Source of the DNA: Enchytraeus crypticus
Lineage: Eukaryota; Annelida; Clitellata; Enchytraeida; Enchytraeidae
DNA length: 64,000 bases
Direction: 5' to 3'
NCBI GenBank assembly: GCA_905160935.1
Contig: CAJHZI010000697.1
Coordinates: 626,001-690,000 of the forward strand
The notes beneath the pieces were generated by a model. The model was given only the letters and a program-made list of their open reading frames with translations. It did not search any database and was not told where the DNA came from. Made by a program: the position numbers and the translations under genes. Each line of letters begins with the position of its first letter. Position 1 is the stretch's first letter. Positions 46,201 to 56,493 of this stretch are shown in pieces.

Positions 46201-47290
46201 GCAAGTGAAAAAAGACCTCACATCAAATGAAATAAAAAAGTTTAGAACATTCTGCATATGATTGAGCATAAAATTGTGCGCAAAATTCAAATGTGTTGTG
46301 CATATCCTAAATCAGTCTTCACATGTTGTAACTGAATTGGAAAATCATATTACACAAAAAACAAAATGTTATATTTATACAAGATAAGAGCCATGAATTT
46401 ATTCATACTGAGTTACATCAGTGGGGATTTAGAGCTTTTACTAATAATTTAATAAAGTGAGAATAAATCACTGCACCTTTGTTTAAGTGCCTACACTCAA
46501 TGTTTTGTTAAATATAAATATATACAATATACACGAATACATTTTCATATGTAAACTTACATATAGAGAGGATTTGAGATAGTCTATTCGTATCCCGACC
46601 CTAGTTAAACTGGGATTCAAGGGAAGATGATGATGATGATGATATAGACCCATATATGTCTAGAAAGATGATGATGAATATGACATAGACCTACATATGC
46701 CAATAATTTCATCAACATACAGACACAGGAAGCGGTGCGCACACTGTACTCGCTCGCACGATGATTTCCTGCACGACATGTGGCAACAGATTCACTTCAT
46801 CCATCAGATCACCAGGACATCTACTTAACACGTGCTGCAGTCAATCAAAAGCAAAAATAACAAGTCAATAATCAATTGTGCGAATCAAATATATAGAAAT
46901 ATGAAAACATAAATGACTATCAGGAGTGGCTAAACAGTGTCGATCTGTTCCAGTGTTCCTTAAATAGATGTTAATTTTTTAGTTACAATAAAAAACAACA
47001 CTCTATCACTAATCAATCAAAACACACATTTTCTTGCAGAATCCACTCGATAAAATTCCAATGATAAAGCCAACAATTAAAAAATCATTCTTATCCAAGA
47101 TGACACACAGCATAATGTAAAGCTCAATAACTAGCATTCAGCTATTTAACAAACAAAATTTTGTAACTATAATACTAACAATAGTCAAATTTTAATCAAT
47201 ATTAACCTTGCAAGTTGTTATTCTGCATTTCTGAAGTTTTTCCAATACATATGAGTCTAGGCCAAGGCTCTGAAGCCTGCGTGAAGCCAT
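39100..47290 (-). CDS. RAD51B: RAD51B, RAD51 paralogue (complete, 10 exons)
   Basis: RAD51B is a RecA-fold ATPase of the nuclear BCDX2 complex, which helps load RAD51 for homologous recombination. Ten exons splice in frame to about 362 codons, close to vertebrate RAD51B length: 47207-47290, 46721-46834, 45589-45711, 45093-45217, 44247-44366, 43248-43431, 42606-42711, 40788-40900, 40310-40388, 39100-39140. Visible landmarks are MASRRLQSLGLDSYVLEKL at the start, Walker A GPPGCGKTQ, YIDTEAAFS, Walker B KLIVVDSIASPVRKEFD, the ILITNQITTRH loop, ISAALGNSWSHCVNTRLIL, and IAKSPVAPFTGFVYTI near the end. These are RAD51B-specific rather than RAD51, RAD51C or XRCC2. The exon 7/8 junction is the one uncertain splice: a donor ACTA|GTGGAG gives the right phase but is weak. 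Each part of the ATPase core is present, so the gene looks functional. Confidence 0.93.
39163..39206. repeat. (GA)n microsatellite, acting as polypyrimidine tract of RAD51B exon 10
   Basis: On the minus strand a CT run about 20 nt upstream of the TTTTTCTGCAG acceptor. Confidence 0.9.
39519..39800 (+). mobile_element. Family B-related repeat with an alternative body
   Basis: Same CATC-rich start and GGTCGGGATACGAATAGACT block, then a different body with ATCCTCATCTGCCTTTCTCA and ATATGCCCATACCATCTCAA, which resembles the 3' end of a LINE coding tail. It may be the parent or a chimera. Confidence 0.5.
39880..39935 (-). mobile_element. Family B repeat, terminal fragment
   Basis: CATTCGTATCCCTACTCTAG, then AGGGAAGATGATGATGAT: the conserved end only. 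Like fragments lie at about 41535-41567 and 46585-46645. Confidence 0.55.
40164..40294. repeat. (GA)n microsatellite next to the RAD51B exon 9 donor
   Basis: Impure GA run that starts about 15 nt into intron 9. Confidence 0.95.
40310..40388 (-). CDS. RAD51B: RAD51B exon 9
   Basis: Encodes LLIAKSPVAPFTGFVYTI and then QDCGIVLE. The GTGATA donor runs almost at once into a long CT/GA microsatellite. Phase 1 at the end. Confidence 0.92.
40431..40556 (+). mobile_element. Family B repeat, 3' fragment in RAD51B intron 8
   Basis: GGTTTGGATCTTAGTGCC, GCAATCCGGACACAACACGG; sits about 40 nt upstream of exon 9 on the intron side. Confidence 0.6.
40788..40900 (-). CDS. RAD51B: RAD51B exon 8
   Basis: Encodes SVGNSCISAALGNSWSHCVN followed by TRLILQYMEEDGAKRQ, conserved C-terminal core of RAD51B. 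Acceptor TTTTCAAAG, donor GTACTA. Confidence 0.9.
42113..42400 (+). mobile_element. SINE-like repeat, family D
   Basis: GTGCATTGCCAAGTGGCAGC, GCTCCATAAGAGCCTTCC, TATGGCTTCTGAGGTGG, TTTCATGATGAGGTGGGTCC. Lies in RAD51B intron 7. Confidence 0.65.
42606..42711 (-). CDS. RAD51B: RAD51B exon 7
   Basis: Encodes ILITNQITTRH, a conserved RecA-family loop, followed by an acidic non-conserved stretch (DDGDISIDDVPMED). The left boundary is uncertain: ACTA|GTGGAG keeps phase with exon 8, while a GTAATC donor 5 nt further on would not. Confidence 0.75.
43248..43431 (-). CDS. RAD51B: RAD51B exon 6 (Walker B)
   Basis: Encodes VKLIVVDSIASPVRKEFD (Walker B and the following conserved stretch) and SLLKYIASTFSIP. 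It joins the next exon in phase 0 to complete the IP-I-L-I-T-N-Q motif. Confidence 0.95.
44247..44366 (-). CDS. RAD51B: RAD51B exon 5
   Basis: Encodes RLLELAVCRYPELHSNEESL and then ILVFTELTCGLLMKR; the ELTC motif is a RAD51B signature. Phase 2 at both ends. Confidence 0.92.
45093..45217 (-). CDS. RAD51B: RAD51B exon 4 (Walker A)
   Basis: Encodes ITGPPGCGKTQFSKML, the ATP-binding P-loop, then VIYIDTEAAFSPD. The exon leaves in phase 2 through a GTGAGA donor. Confidence 0.95.
45589..45711 (-). CDS. RAD51B: RAD51B exon 3
   Basis: A polar linker rich in Ser, Asn and Asp is followed by LPTSLENLDKLLHGGISAG, the conserved segment just before Walker A. 41 codons, phase 0 at both ends. Confidence 0.9.
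45737..45846. repeat. 54-bp tandem duplication
   Basis: Two copies of ATCAATTATGTCATAAAAAT then ATATGATTGCACTGA in RAD51B intron 2. Confidence 0.9.
46721..46834 (-). CDS. RAD51B: RAD51B exon 2
   Basis: Encodes 38 residues (HVLSRCPGDLMDEVNLLP, then VQEIIVRASTVCAPLP), matching the N-terminal domain that precedes the ATPase core. Phase 0 at both ends, donor GTATGT. Confidence 0.88.
47207..47290 (-). CDS. RAD51B: RAD51B exon 1
   Basis: Starts at ATG (47290) and encodes 28 residues, MASRRLQSLGLDSYVLEKL and on, the N-terminal helical segment of RAD51B. Donor AAG|GTTAAT, phase 0. The ATG is preceded by AACGTA, an acceptable context. Confidence 0.9.
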
Positions 47291-47697
47291 TACGTTTCTA
47301 AATGCTTATAATTTAAACAACTAAAGTATATCCGACTAAACTCCGTTTACAAAAAACGTTACCTACAAAAAGTAACACTAATTTGACAATATTTTTTAAT
47401 TAGCAAATTTACAAAATTTGATTTCTAAATTATCACAATTATATTAGTTATTTTTAATTAAGTTAATTTTACAAGGCATAACCAAACTTACCCAAATTGA
47501 TAAGGAAGCAGGCAGAGCACACAACAAAACTTGAAATGAAGAAATGCTGACTAAGTAAGTGTGTACAAAGTAGTTATTAATTTTTATATATCTCATGTTT
47601 TATAGGTATCACTGATGACCATATAATTATTGATGGCAATAATTTGTTGAAGTGTCCAAGGGTCAATTTCCAAAGGAATACTAATCAATATAACATA

Positions 47698-47977
47698 ACA
47701 CAACGGCAGACTGGGTCAGGAAGCACAGATGCTTGTTTAAGGCCCATTTTATTCTTCCTCTCCAAGGTTATTAGTAATTGATGCCTTTTAATGGCGCATC
47801 GATTTCAGCCGGAGCAGATTTAAGAATAACCTTCCAAAACCCTGGGATTTTGTTATTCAAAGCTGGCAATAATCGGTCTTCAAAGGTGATCACCCAACCA
47901 CGTACTAACCGAGGCCGACTTGCTTAACTTCGATTACTGACGCGCAACTAAAACAAGTGCGCTAAATCCTGCCGTAT
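47698..47977 (-). mobile_element. 5S-rRNA-like SINE (SINE3-type)
   Basis: The minus-strand head matches 5S rRNA in order: TACGGCAGGATTTAGCGCAC, ATCGAAGTTAAGCAAGTCGG, CCTCGGTTAGTACGTGGTTG and GGTGATCACC, covering the 5S internal promoter (A box, intermediate element, C box). A 5S gene would end within about 120 nt, but here an unrelated body of about 190 nt follows. This is the structure of a 5S-derived SINE. Target duplication not found. Confidence 0.7.
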
Positions 47978-47999
47978 CATAATTATATAAATGATCATC

Positions 48000-48200
48000 C
48001 ATGATGGTCTCTATCAACTTTAATACAACATGTTAAAACATTTATAGTCCATATTTTATTATGTATTTATCAATCAGAGTCTCAGAGAATTTACTATCTT
48101 ATCAGCTCCGTCCGGAATCGAAACTATGATATACTTCAAGGTTCCCATTTAATAACGTTACCGGCGCATGGCACTTGAACTACGAGGGCATTCAAAAAGG
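48000..48200 (-). mobile_element. tRNA-like SINE, family F, diverged
   Basis: Aligns by eye over its length to 15900-16100: ACTTTAATACAACATGTTAA, CTCCGTCCGGAATCGAAAC, TTTAATAACGTTACCGGCGC on the plus strand. The B box is decayed. Confidence 0.5.
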
Positions 48201-48896
48201 AAGACGGCCAACTGATCTTCGATCCTGTGCTTACCTTAAACTCTAATATTCGCCCTATTTCAATTATTTATCCTAATCAAAACATTAACAAACTTTAAAT
48301 ATTTTAAACACACAATATTTACACCAGAAATTAAATTTTCCACACTTTCACTTCAGGGCAATCCAGGTCATATATTAAACAAAGTCCTTTGCAAATTCAA
48401 AATTCAAAATGGTAAAACTTTTACGTGGTATTTTCTTAAAATACTACTATATGTATCCTTGAATTAGTTTTAAGATTTAAATTAAAGTTGAGCTTATTGC
48501 TAAGGTTAGGGATTGCAAAAGGCAAATGAAAGAAACAAACGAAAATACGAACGCATATTTATAATATGTACGCTATTTAATGACAATTTTGTTATGATTT
48601 GTTAACCCTACAGTCAATTTGTTGTCAACCAAATATCAGTAATCATTCATAAAATTCTGTAAAATTCTTAAATATATGCGTCTTCAATCAATAATATAGC
48701 AAAAAAACTCTTTATTAAAAATCAGTGAATGCAGTACTGCTTTTATTTAGACTGGTTTTTTGGATATCATATCAATTTTGGACTCTTTTATTTACTCGTC
48801 AGCATGGATTTGATTCAATAGTGCTCGATGCTATCATTGCCGACAGCGGTACTCTATTTGACCTTGTATTTCAGTTGTAAATTTGTAAACAACAAG

Positions 48897-49724
48897 CAGG
48901 GGCGGATCCAGGAATTTTTTAAGGGGAGGGGCCGAATTTTTTTTGGAGAGTACATTTTTTAGCTTACGCTTTCTTCGGGACTTGTGACACAACCAGACAA
49001 ATTTTTGTGGGGGGGGTGGGGCTCAAAATTTGTTCACTACTACGTTCGGCTCAGTGTGAGTCTATCCCCGTACCTTACCCCCACCCCCACCGCTCATACC
49101 CGTACTAAAATCAGGGGAAAACCTAAAATCCTACATTTGTTTTGGAAACAGTAGGTTAATTTTTTCTCCTCTGAAGAAATTGCGGATTTCTACGAATTGA
49201 AAAAGTGGCCTAATTTTGGCGGTGGGGGGCTTAAGCCCCTCCCAGCCAAGGCTGTTTGCACCACTGCTACGGGACAGAGTTCACATTTTTACTTGCACCC
49301 TTTTTTCCATTTAGTTATTCATTGGTTCAAGTGAAAATTGAGAGCTAGTGAAACGGTCAACATATTTCAGGCTCCGTCCATTATACAGGGATCCTAGTAT
49401 ATCCCAAAAAAATCGAGCTTTTGGAACTGCATTCCCTGTCTTACCCTCCCCCGGGCCCCCCTGATCACTGCCATTACTAACATGTTTACACATCGTAATT
49501 GCCATAAAAACAATGAATATATACCCAGTCTTACCCTCTCTCGGCCCCACCCCCCTAACCACTGCCACAGTGCCATTACTAACATGTTTACACATCGAAA
49601 TTGCCATAGGAAAAATGAATATATACCCTGTCTTACCCTCCCCCGGCCCTCCTTAACCACTGCCATTACTTACATGTTTACAGGGGGGCCCGGGCCCCCT
49701 GGGCCCCCCCTGGATCCGCCACTG
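48897..49724. mobile_element. hAT-like non-autonomous DNA transposon
   Basis: Ends are CAGGGGCGGATCCAGG and, inverted, CAGTGGCGGATCCAGG: 16-bp terminal inverted repeats with one mismatch. Flanks ACAACAAG and GCAAAAAG agree at 6 of 8 positions, fitting an 8-bp hAT target duplication. It is 828 bp with no transposase frame. About 110-115-bp tandem units (with CCATTACTAACATGTTTACA) fill its right third. Confidence 0.7.
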
Positions 49725-49777
49725 GCAAAAAGTTAAGTACGAGAAGCGTTCAAAAAATAAAAAATAAAATTAATATT

Positions 49778-51183
49778 AGAGATGGGAATTTTCTGAATTT
49801 CCAGAGTTCGAGTTCGGTTCGGTTCGTTGAAAATGAAAGTTCGATTCGGTTCGGGTTCCGTTAGCAGTTGACAATTTGAGAATTCGGTTAGGTTCGGTTC
49901 GTTGAAAATGAAAGTTCCGTTCGGTTCGGGTTCGGTTCTAACAAGGGTTCGGGTTCGGTTCGGGTTCGGCGTGCTTTCCAACTCGCAAGAGTTCGATTTG
50001 AGTTCGAAATGGTATGGTTTGGATAATGTTGCAATTGTTTAACTTTACTTATAATAATCATGGTTACGACAAACATGTTTAAAATGGTTTATGGTAAATA
50101 TGCTTAAAAATTCATTAAGTCATAATAGCTGCCACATTTTTTCACCTGGGTAAAAATATGACAATGAAAAAAGGAGAGAAGTGGTATGTATTCCTGGAAA
50201 TTTCCTAAAATATTGTAAGTTGACCAACAAATGTTCATAATATAGATATTTGGCTTTATTATTGTATCTGAAATATTCTCCTTGATTATAACAAGCAAAT
50301 AGAATGCTTCATCAATTTTTAAATTTTTTGTCACTATCGGCCTATATATTAGTTACGTTTCTAATTAAGTGGAAATGTCTTGGCTAAAATTTGATCCAAT
50401 ATTTCAGAGACAAAGTGCAATTTAGTAGCATAAAAGGTCAAATAAGGATGATTTGGTAAACACATGTACTTACATAGAAAAATGATCATAATATACATCG
50501 TTTGCTATCAACTGACAAGTTATACGCTTCATAATTTACCTCAGGGTTTCAAATTTGAAACTCTCAGATCAATTATGAAGTTACGAAAATAGTGATTAAA
50601 TGATTAAATTGCTATGATGCAAGATTAATTACTCCAGATAGTCTTAACACTTATAGAATATCATATATAATTAGCTGTAAATCTGGCTGCAAAAATATTA
50701 AGGTAGCACACTAAAATTAGAAAAAATCATAATTTGAATTTAACAAGAACATCCATTATCTTCTGTAGGCCCATCTCGCTTCCCGCTACCATTCCTTTGT
50801 ACCGCTACCATTTTAAAATTTGTGTCAGAACCAGCCTTATCTGAATATATGCTGTTAGATACTGTAAGAGATGTAAATGCAAAAACTAATATACATGCAT
50901 ATTTGTATTGTTCTTACTATCTTTATTTAATGTCAGGCTGGTGAAGAAGAAAGGAATTAAGAGAGTTTGGTTCAGTTCAGTTTGGACGAAGTCTAGGTTC
51001 GGGTTCGGTTAGGGTTCGGCCTGAGTCTGGGTTCGGGTTCGGTTCGGGTTCGGTTCGGGTTCGGCCAAGTCAGGGTTCGGGTTCGGTTCGGGTTCGGTCA
51101 GAGTCTGGGTTCGAGTTCGGTACGGTTCTGTCAAAATTCTAGATTTTAGGGTTCGGTTCGGGTTCGATTCGATTCCCATTTCT
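49778..51183. mobile_element. 1.4-kb TIR element with GTTCGG-rich ends
   Basis: Terminal repeats AGAGATGGGAAT / AGAAATGGGAAT (one mismatch) are flanked by a perfect 10-bp direct repeat AATTAATATT (49768-49777 and 51184-51193). Both subterminal regions are packed with GGTTCGGGTTC arrays in the same orientation; the middle is AT-rich and non-coding. A non-autonomous hAT-like element is likely. Confidence 0.65.
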
Positions 51184-51193
51184 AATTAATATT

Positions 51194-52708
51194 GTCGTGA
51201 ACAGCCTTACTGCCTGCTCGTCCTCGAGCGGTTGTCTACATCTGTACTCGCTCTCCGGCCGGCAGTGCTTCGAGACGGCAGCTTTTTCGTCGAACGTTCT
51301 ACTAAGGTTACCGCTTGTCAGGAGGAACCGAGGTGCTGCGTCTTCAAATGATACTTCTTTCCTCGTATCATCCGTCTCGATAGGCCTTTCTTGTTCGTTA
51401 CCGACTGAGTAGGCCAAGGTCCAATCTCCCTTGCCTACTTCGTAATTGGGTTCTCGGAACCCGGTGCACAGCGTCCGCGCTGGCCCGAGTCGGGAGTAGA
51501 AGCATACTCCACGTCTTCTACATATTTAGGCGACGACGGTTGAGTTTCTGCCATGCTCCCGTGGTAGATTCTATCCCGTGATATTTGTGGTTCTCGGGGC
51601 GAAGTGATATGGTGACTCGAACCGGGGAGTGGAAGTGTCTGCAATCTTTCAGGCGACTACGATTTAGTTTTCGCTCTGCTTCCTAGTCTTCAAACTTGTA
51701 GTAGTAGATAATTAATTATATGATTTGTTGTTTTAACTGCAACGAACTTTATTCTTCTTTACCCTATTAAAATCTTTACCCTCCTTTTTTAGACTTATTC
51801 TTCCCTATCTCCTTTTCCTGTATTGGTCTTTCCGTAGTTTCTACTTTCGCCTTTGCTGAAGGTAGTATAATTAGGCCTTCCGTGTAGTCGATGAGAAATT
51901 CGTTGATAGTCACCTGGTAATTGGTAATCCTACTCCCGCCTGCAGAGACGAACTCGACCCAGACGCTTAGCAAATACCTGCAGAGACGAACTCGACCCAG
52001 GCAATGCCGTTGTTAGCCTCCCGCCTGCAGAGACACACTCGACCCAGGCGCTTAGCAAATACCCGCAGAGACGAACTCGACCCGAGTATTGCCGTGGACT
52101 ACCAGCCTCTTACCTGGGCCTACCCAGGGTGACACCGAACTCTCTTGCCTCTAATTAGCCTTCGCGGCTTGGGACACTAGCCAACCTGAGGGGCCTCCTT
52201 ACCTATCCCGTAGGGAGTCAGTAAGGGGAAGGATCATTGAGACTCGATCCTTTATGAGAACTACACGTTGTACACCGTATAGACCCATCGGAGCCACCCT
52301 CCTGGGAACCTACTCAGACGAACCAAGTAGGCCCCTGGCCCCAACTTGTTTCTACTGTATCTAGCTTCTCCTTGTATACACCGCTGTCGATCGATGTCAA
52401 ACGCTTCTCTCGAATCACAGCGCATCTTCGCTTAGCTAATTTACGACGCAGCTGCGTCACTTTGGAAATACCCAGCGTAACAATCTAGCTATCTACTTAC
52501 AACTTCGGCTTATATCATCTATTACAAATCTTTGGAAAAACCCTACGTCACGTATTATTTATAAATAACTGCTCTATAATATTAGCTTTCTATCTATAAT
52601 ATATATTTCCTAATATATTAATAACTGCTGTATAATATCTGTTTTCTATCTATAATATATATTTCATAATATAATAATTGTGAACAAGGCGTGTTCATTA
52701 CAATATCT
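51194..52708 (-). mobile_element. LTR-retrotransposon-like remnant (tentative)
   Basis: Minus strand begins TGTAATGAACACGCC near 52708, as an LTR might, runs through a leader with a two-fold repeat of about 82 bp (TGCAGAGACGAACTCGACCC, 51936-52090), then short frames including MAETQPSSPKYVEDVEYAST and EDAAPRFLLTSGNLS that could be gag-like. A block of the coding part is duplicated (both copies with a CGACTACG/CGACGACG core). No reverse transcriptase or second LTR was seen. It might instead be an old unrelated repeat. Confidence 0.3.
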
Positions 52709-52773
52709 TCGCGTTCGGGAAATTGCATCTCTGTGGTGGGAATTTCGTCATTATTACAAGTTGCTGAAATAAA

Positions 52774-52854
52774 ATGGCTGCGCCCAGTGACGACGAGATT
52801 GTTGACCTTGTTGATGGCGACGATTACTACGCATGGTTAGGCATTAGCCGCACG
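52774..52854 (+). CDS. DNAJC11: DNAJC11 exon 1
   Basis: ATG in a good context (AAAATGG) opens 27 codons, [19 protein letters not shown] then AWLGISRT, the acidic leader and start of the J domain. Donor GTATGT, phase 0. Confidence 0.93.
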
Positions 52855-55800
52855 GTATGTCTCCTAGAATACCACCTATAATACTCCTAAGCGCTGCTGT
52901 ACCGTGCTCTAGTAGATCTAATTTTTTAAAATAAAATTCATGAAGAGAAATTAAATTGATGCTCCTGCTTATTGGTTTTTGAAACTGAAATTGTTATAAT
53001 TATTAGCTTAGGAGCTATCGTTGACTCCTATGCAAAATGCTTCTTTAGGTTTGTGTGCGTTTATTGCTTTATAGTATTGTTGTGCGTCTAATTTAGCTAC
53101 AATTCTCTATACGACAGTATGTTGTTGCAATATAAGATAAGTTTCTGAAAACGCGTGTCGCCTCTTTCTACAACAACAATAATACGATTAGAGTGCTTTT
53201 GTTATCCATGACAACATTGAGTACTGTGGAACTAATAAAAACCGATTGGCTTAGTGAGGGGTCCATAAACAGTGCGATCCAAAATATGTATAGTCAGTCC
53301 AAGGAAGGGTTCTAGCAGAATGGAGGTTTGTGTTGGTCTCAGGTCATGGACATTTGATGGATAGGAAAAGTCAAATAGAAAAGCTTTCAACCGCCTATGA
53401 AACTGTTCGTGAAGCAGGAAAAGCTAATCTGGAGTAGATGAGGGGATGCACAGAGTGGAAGAAATAGAATTCCAGAGCTGTGGGGCAGCATGCTGGAAGG
53501 AGCGCCTAGACAGCTTGCTATGTGAAGGAATGCTCGGTCTCTCTAGAGTAACTAACTTAAAATATAAGTTACTCTAGAGAGTAACTTATATTTTGTAGAA
53601 AAATCTGCCTCCGTAACAGGATTCAATAGTATAGTAAATGAAGCAATAGTAGTGCAGGACATTTCCAAATGCTCAAAACAATTATTAGCATATTTGAAAT
53701 TAGTAAAGGTCAGTTTGAACATGAATGTGGCTTGATCTGTAATCAATATAGCTTATATGTCTTTTGTTTACTGGATGATTTATCTTGGGTTGCCTTAAAG
53801 TCAGTAAGTTATTGGGTAAGATTAGACTAAAGCTCTATAGAGTCTTCTTGTCGTTCTATTAAATTTAAGTTTCTACATTTAATTATTGTTTTTTAGGTTA
53901 TTTAGTTAAGATACATCTTAATTCGTTACCCATTTCAGTCTTGCCTTCAGTTAATTATGCTAAAAAGCGAAGTTAATTATACTACCTTTGCATGGTTAGG
54001 ATTCCACAGCCGTTGAAGGCTATCTTCTTGGCAGGAATAGCTGGGAAGGTTATTTCATTTAAAGCAGCTGATTGTGTATGAATTAATCATTAAACTACTG
54101 TCGTGTATGTATGCAGGCGTCTAAGGATGAAGTGAACAATGCGTTCAGGAAGATGAGTAGAATATATCATCCTGATAAGCACACCACTGAGGATATGAAG
54201 GAGAAAGCCGAACGTGTATTCACAAAAATCAAAAAAGCACACGAAGGTTTATTTGAATTATACATTTTTAGTATTTTAAATATTTGAAGAATATATTATA
54301 GGTTGAGTAATTCTTGAAGTTGCATTGTCAAATTAAATTCCGGAACACTGAAAAATAGACCAGCCGTTAGCACATGTCATTAACACGTCGTTAGCACATG
54401 TTGTTAGAGGCGACAAAGCATAGACTGAGAAAGACAGCGGGAAACCACCTCAAAAGCCTTATTTTATTTTCCCAAGCTATAGGCGACATAAGATAAGGTA
54501 TGGGTAAGGCATAGCCTTTTGTGAAGGAATTAACTTGTTGAACTATGGAGTGCTCTGTATGGAGTCTGAAAGCTGACTCGGGATTATTATTATGTACTCT
54601 GTACCTTCCACTGGGAAAAACATTGAGAGAGGGAGAGAAAGAGAGAGAGATCATTACATTTTGGAAGTTTTTACAATTGTCAATTGTAGATGTAATTTAA
54701 GGAAGCAACCTCAGGAGCTGATTTTTTCCATGATGATGCTAAAATATTTGTGATGAAGGCAAAGCTTCTGTGGAAGAATCAGATTGATCATAGATCTATT
54801 GTAGCATGCTAGTAAAGATACTGAAAATTGTCATGTAGTAGGGACAAATGGAAAATGCACTTCAGTAGAAGTACAAAATCTTTAAATAGATTGTAAATTT
54901 TAATTTCCGGATTGATCCAACTCCCTTTAGCAATCTCTATTTGAGAATGTAATTATGAGTAATTAGAATTAATAGATGTATTTTCATCAGTGTTGATCGT
55001 ATTGAGTAAATATTAGCTATTTGTTATTAAATGGAAACTATTAATACTTATTTAAGTATTAAATAAGTATTAATAGATGCATTTTATTGCATTAAATATA
55101 AATGCATTTTATTGCATTTCATGTTTTAGTTTTAGTAGATCCGCATAGAAGAGCGATTTACGATGTGACGGGTCAAAAAGGACTTGAAACAGAGGGATGG
55201 GAGGTATGATAAAATTATGACGTATATGTAGCTGTCTTTGCTAATTAAATTCCATTTAGAAACTAGAGTTAAAGACAGGTGTAGTATCACTTGTTAAAAA
55301 ATTATTAATTAATGCAAATTTCTGCATTGGTTAACTTTATAATTACGTGGGAAATTATCTCACAATAACTGATTGGTTATGTCAGTTTCTTGTATCTCTT
55401 GTCAGTCTCTAATTTAATGTAATATGTACTTTAGTAACTTAAAGAGACAATACGAGTAATTGCACTTGTGTGTTTATATGTGACTTGGCACGACTTGTCA
55501 ATTCTTTTACTTAGATGAAATGATTGAGTTAATTTGTTTTGTATTCTTTAGATTCTGCCCAGAACGAAGACTCCTCAGGAAATTAGAGAAGAGTTTGAGA
55601 GATTGCAGAGAATAAAAGAGGAGCAACGATTACAACAACGCACCAACCCTAAGGTAAGTAAGGATGAAGTGAGATACAGGAAAATACTTGTAATGGTTAT
55701 AATGATAATGAGAAACTTTGAGAAATGTCTACAAGTTGAAGGGCACCATATGTTTACGAGTCAACTTGTAATGTTACTTTAATCTTGCAAACTGATTTGT

Positions 55801-56418
55801 AAAATGAATTTGTTGCTGAGGACTTGAACTGAGGCTGCATTGGACTATGTTAAATATCACACCACTGGCTTCTGGCTTGTCACTGAGTTGAGCTTGGCAC
55901 TCTAAAGGTAGTAAATCACTTTACTATCTAGATAAGAGCTTTGCTATCTAAATAATAGCTCTGGTATCTAGATAAGAGCTCTGGTATCTAGAAAAGAGCT
56001 CTTATATCTAGATAAGTGCTCTGATATCTAGATAAGAGCTCTGATATCTAGATAAGAGCTCTGATATCTAGATAAGAGCTCTGATATCTAGATAAGAGCT
56101 CTGATATCTAGATAAGAGCTCTGGTATCTAGATAAGAGCTCTGGTATCTAGATAACAAACAGCAAAATGGCAAACTATTCCTCCAAGAACGGACAGGTGC
56201 CACTGTTATGACTCTATAAGAAGACTTTTATAAGATCATTTAAATGAAGCATAAGACTTTCAATTGCAAATTTCAACAGGAATAGAGTTCCATATTGAAC
56301 AACATTCAAAGACATTTGTCAAGTAGTTTGCATGTTGAGAGTAGAATATGTAGATATGTTCATTTCTAAATGTCTAGTGTATGTATGTGTGTGTATTATA
56401 TAATATATATAGTATGTG

Positions 56419-56493
<75 letters not shown>

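Larger units (their letters stand above)
47291..52773. other. Intergenic region between divergent RAD51B and DNAJC11
   Basis: Both genes are transcribed outward from here. It holds the 5S-like and tRNA-like SINEs, two TIR elements and the LTR-like remnant. No TATA box or CpG island stands out beside either start; the last 60 nt before the DNAJC11 ATG are only moderately GC-rich. Confidence 0.7.

Noticed and set aside
47884-47976. Functional 5S rRNA gene
   Set aside because: Several diagnostic 5S positions differ, the 3' part of 5S is missing, and a SINE body continues past the head.
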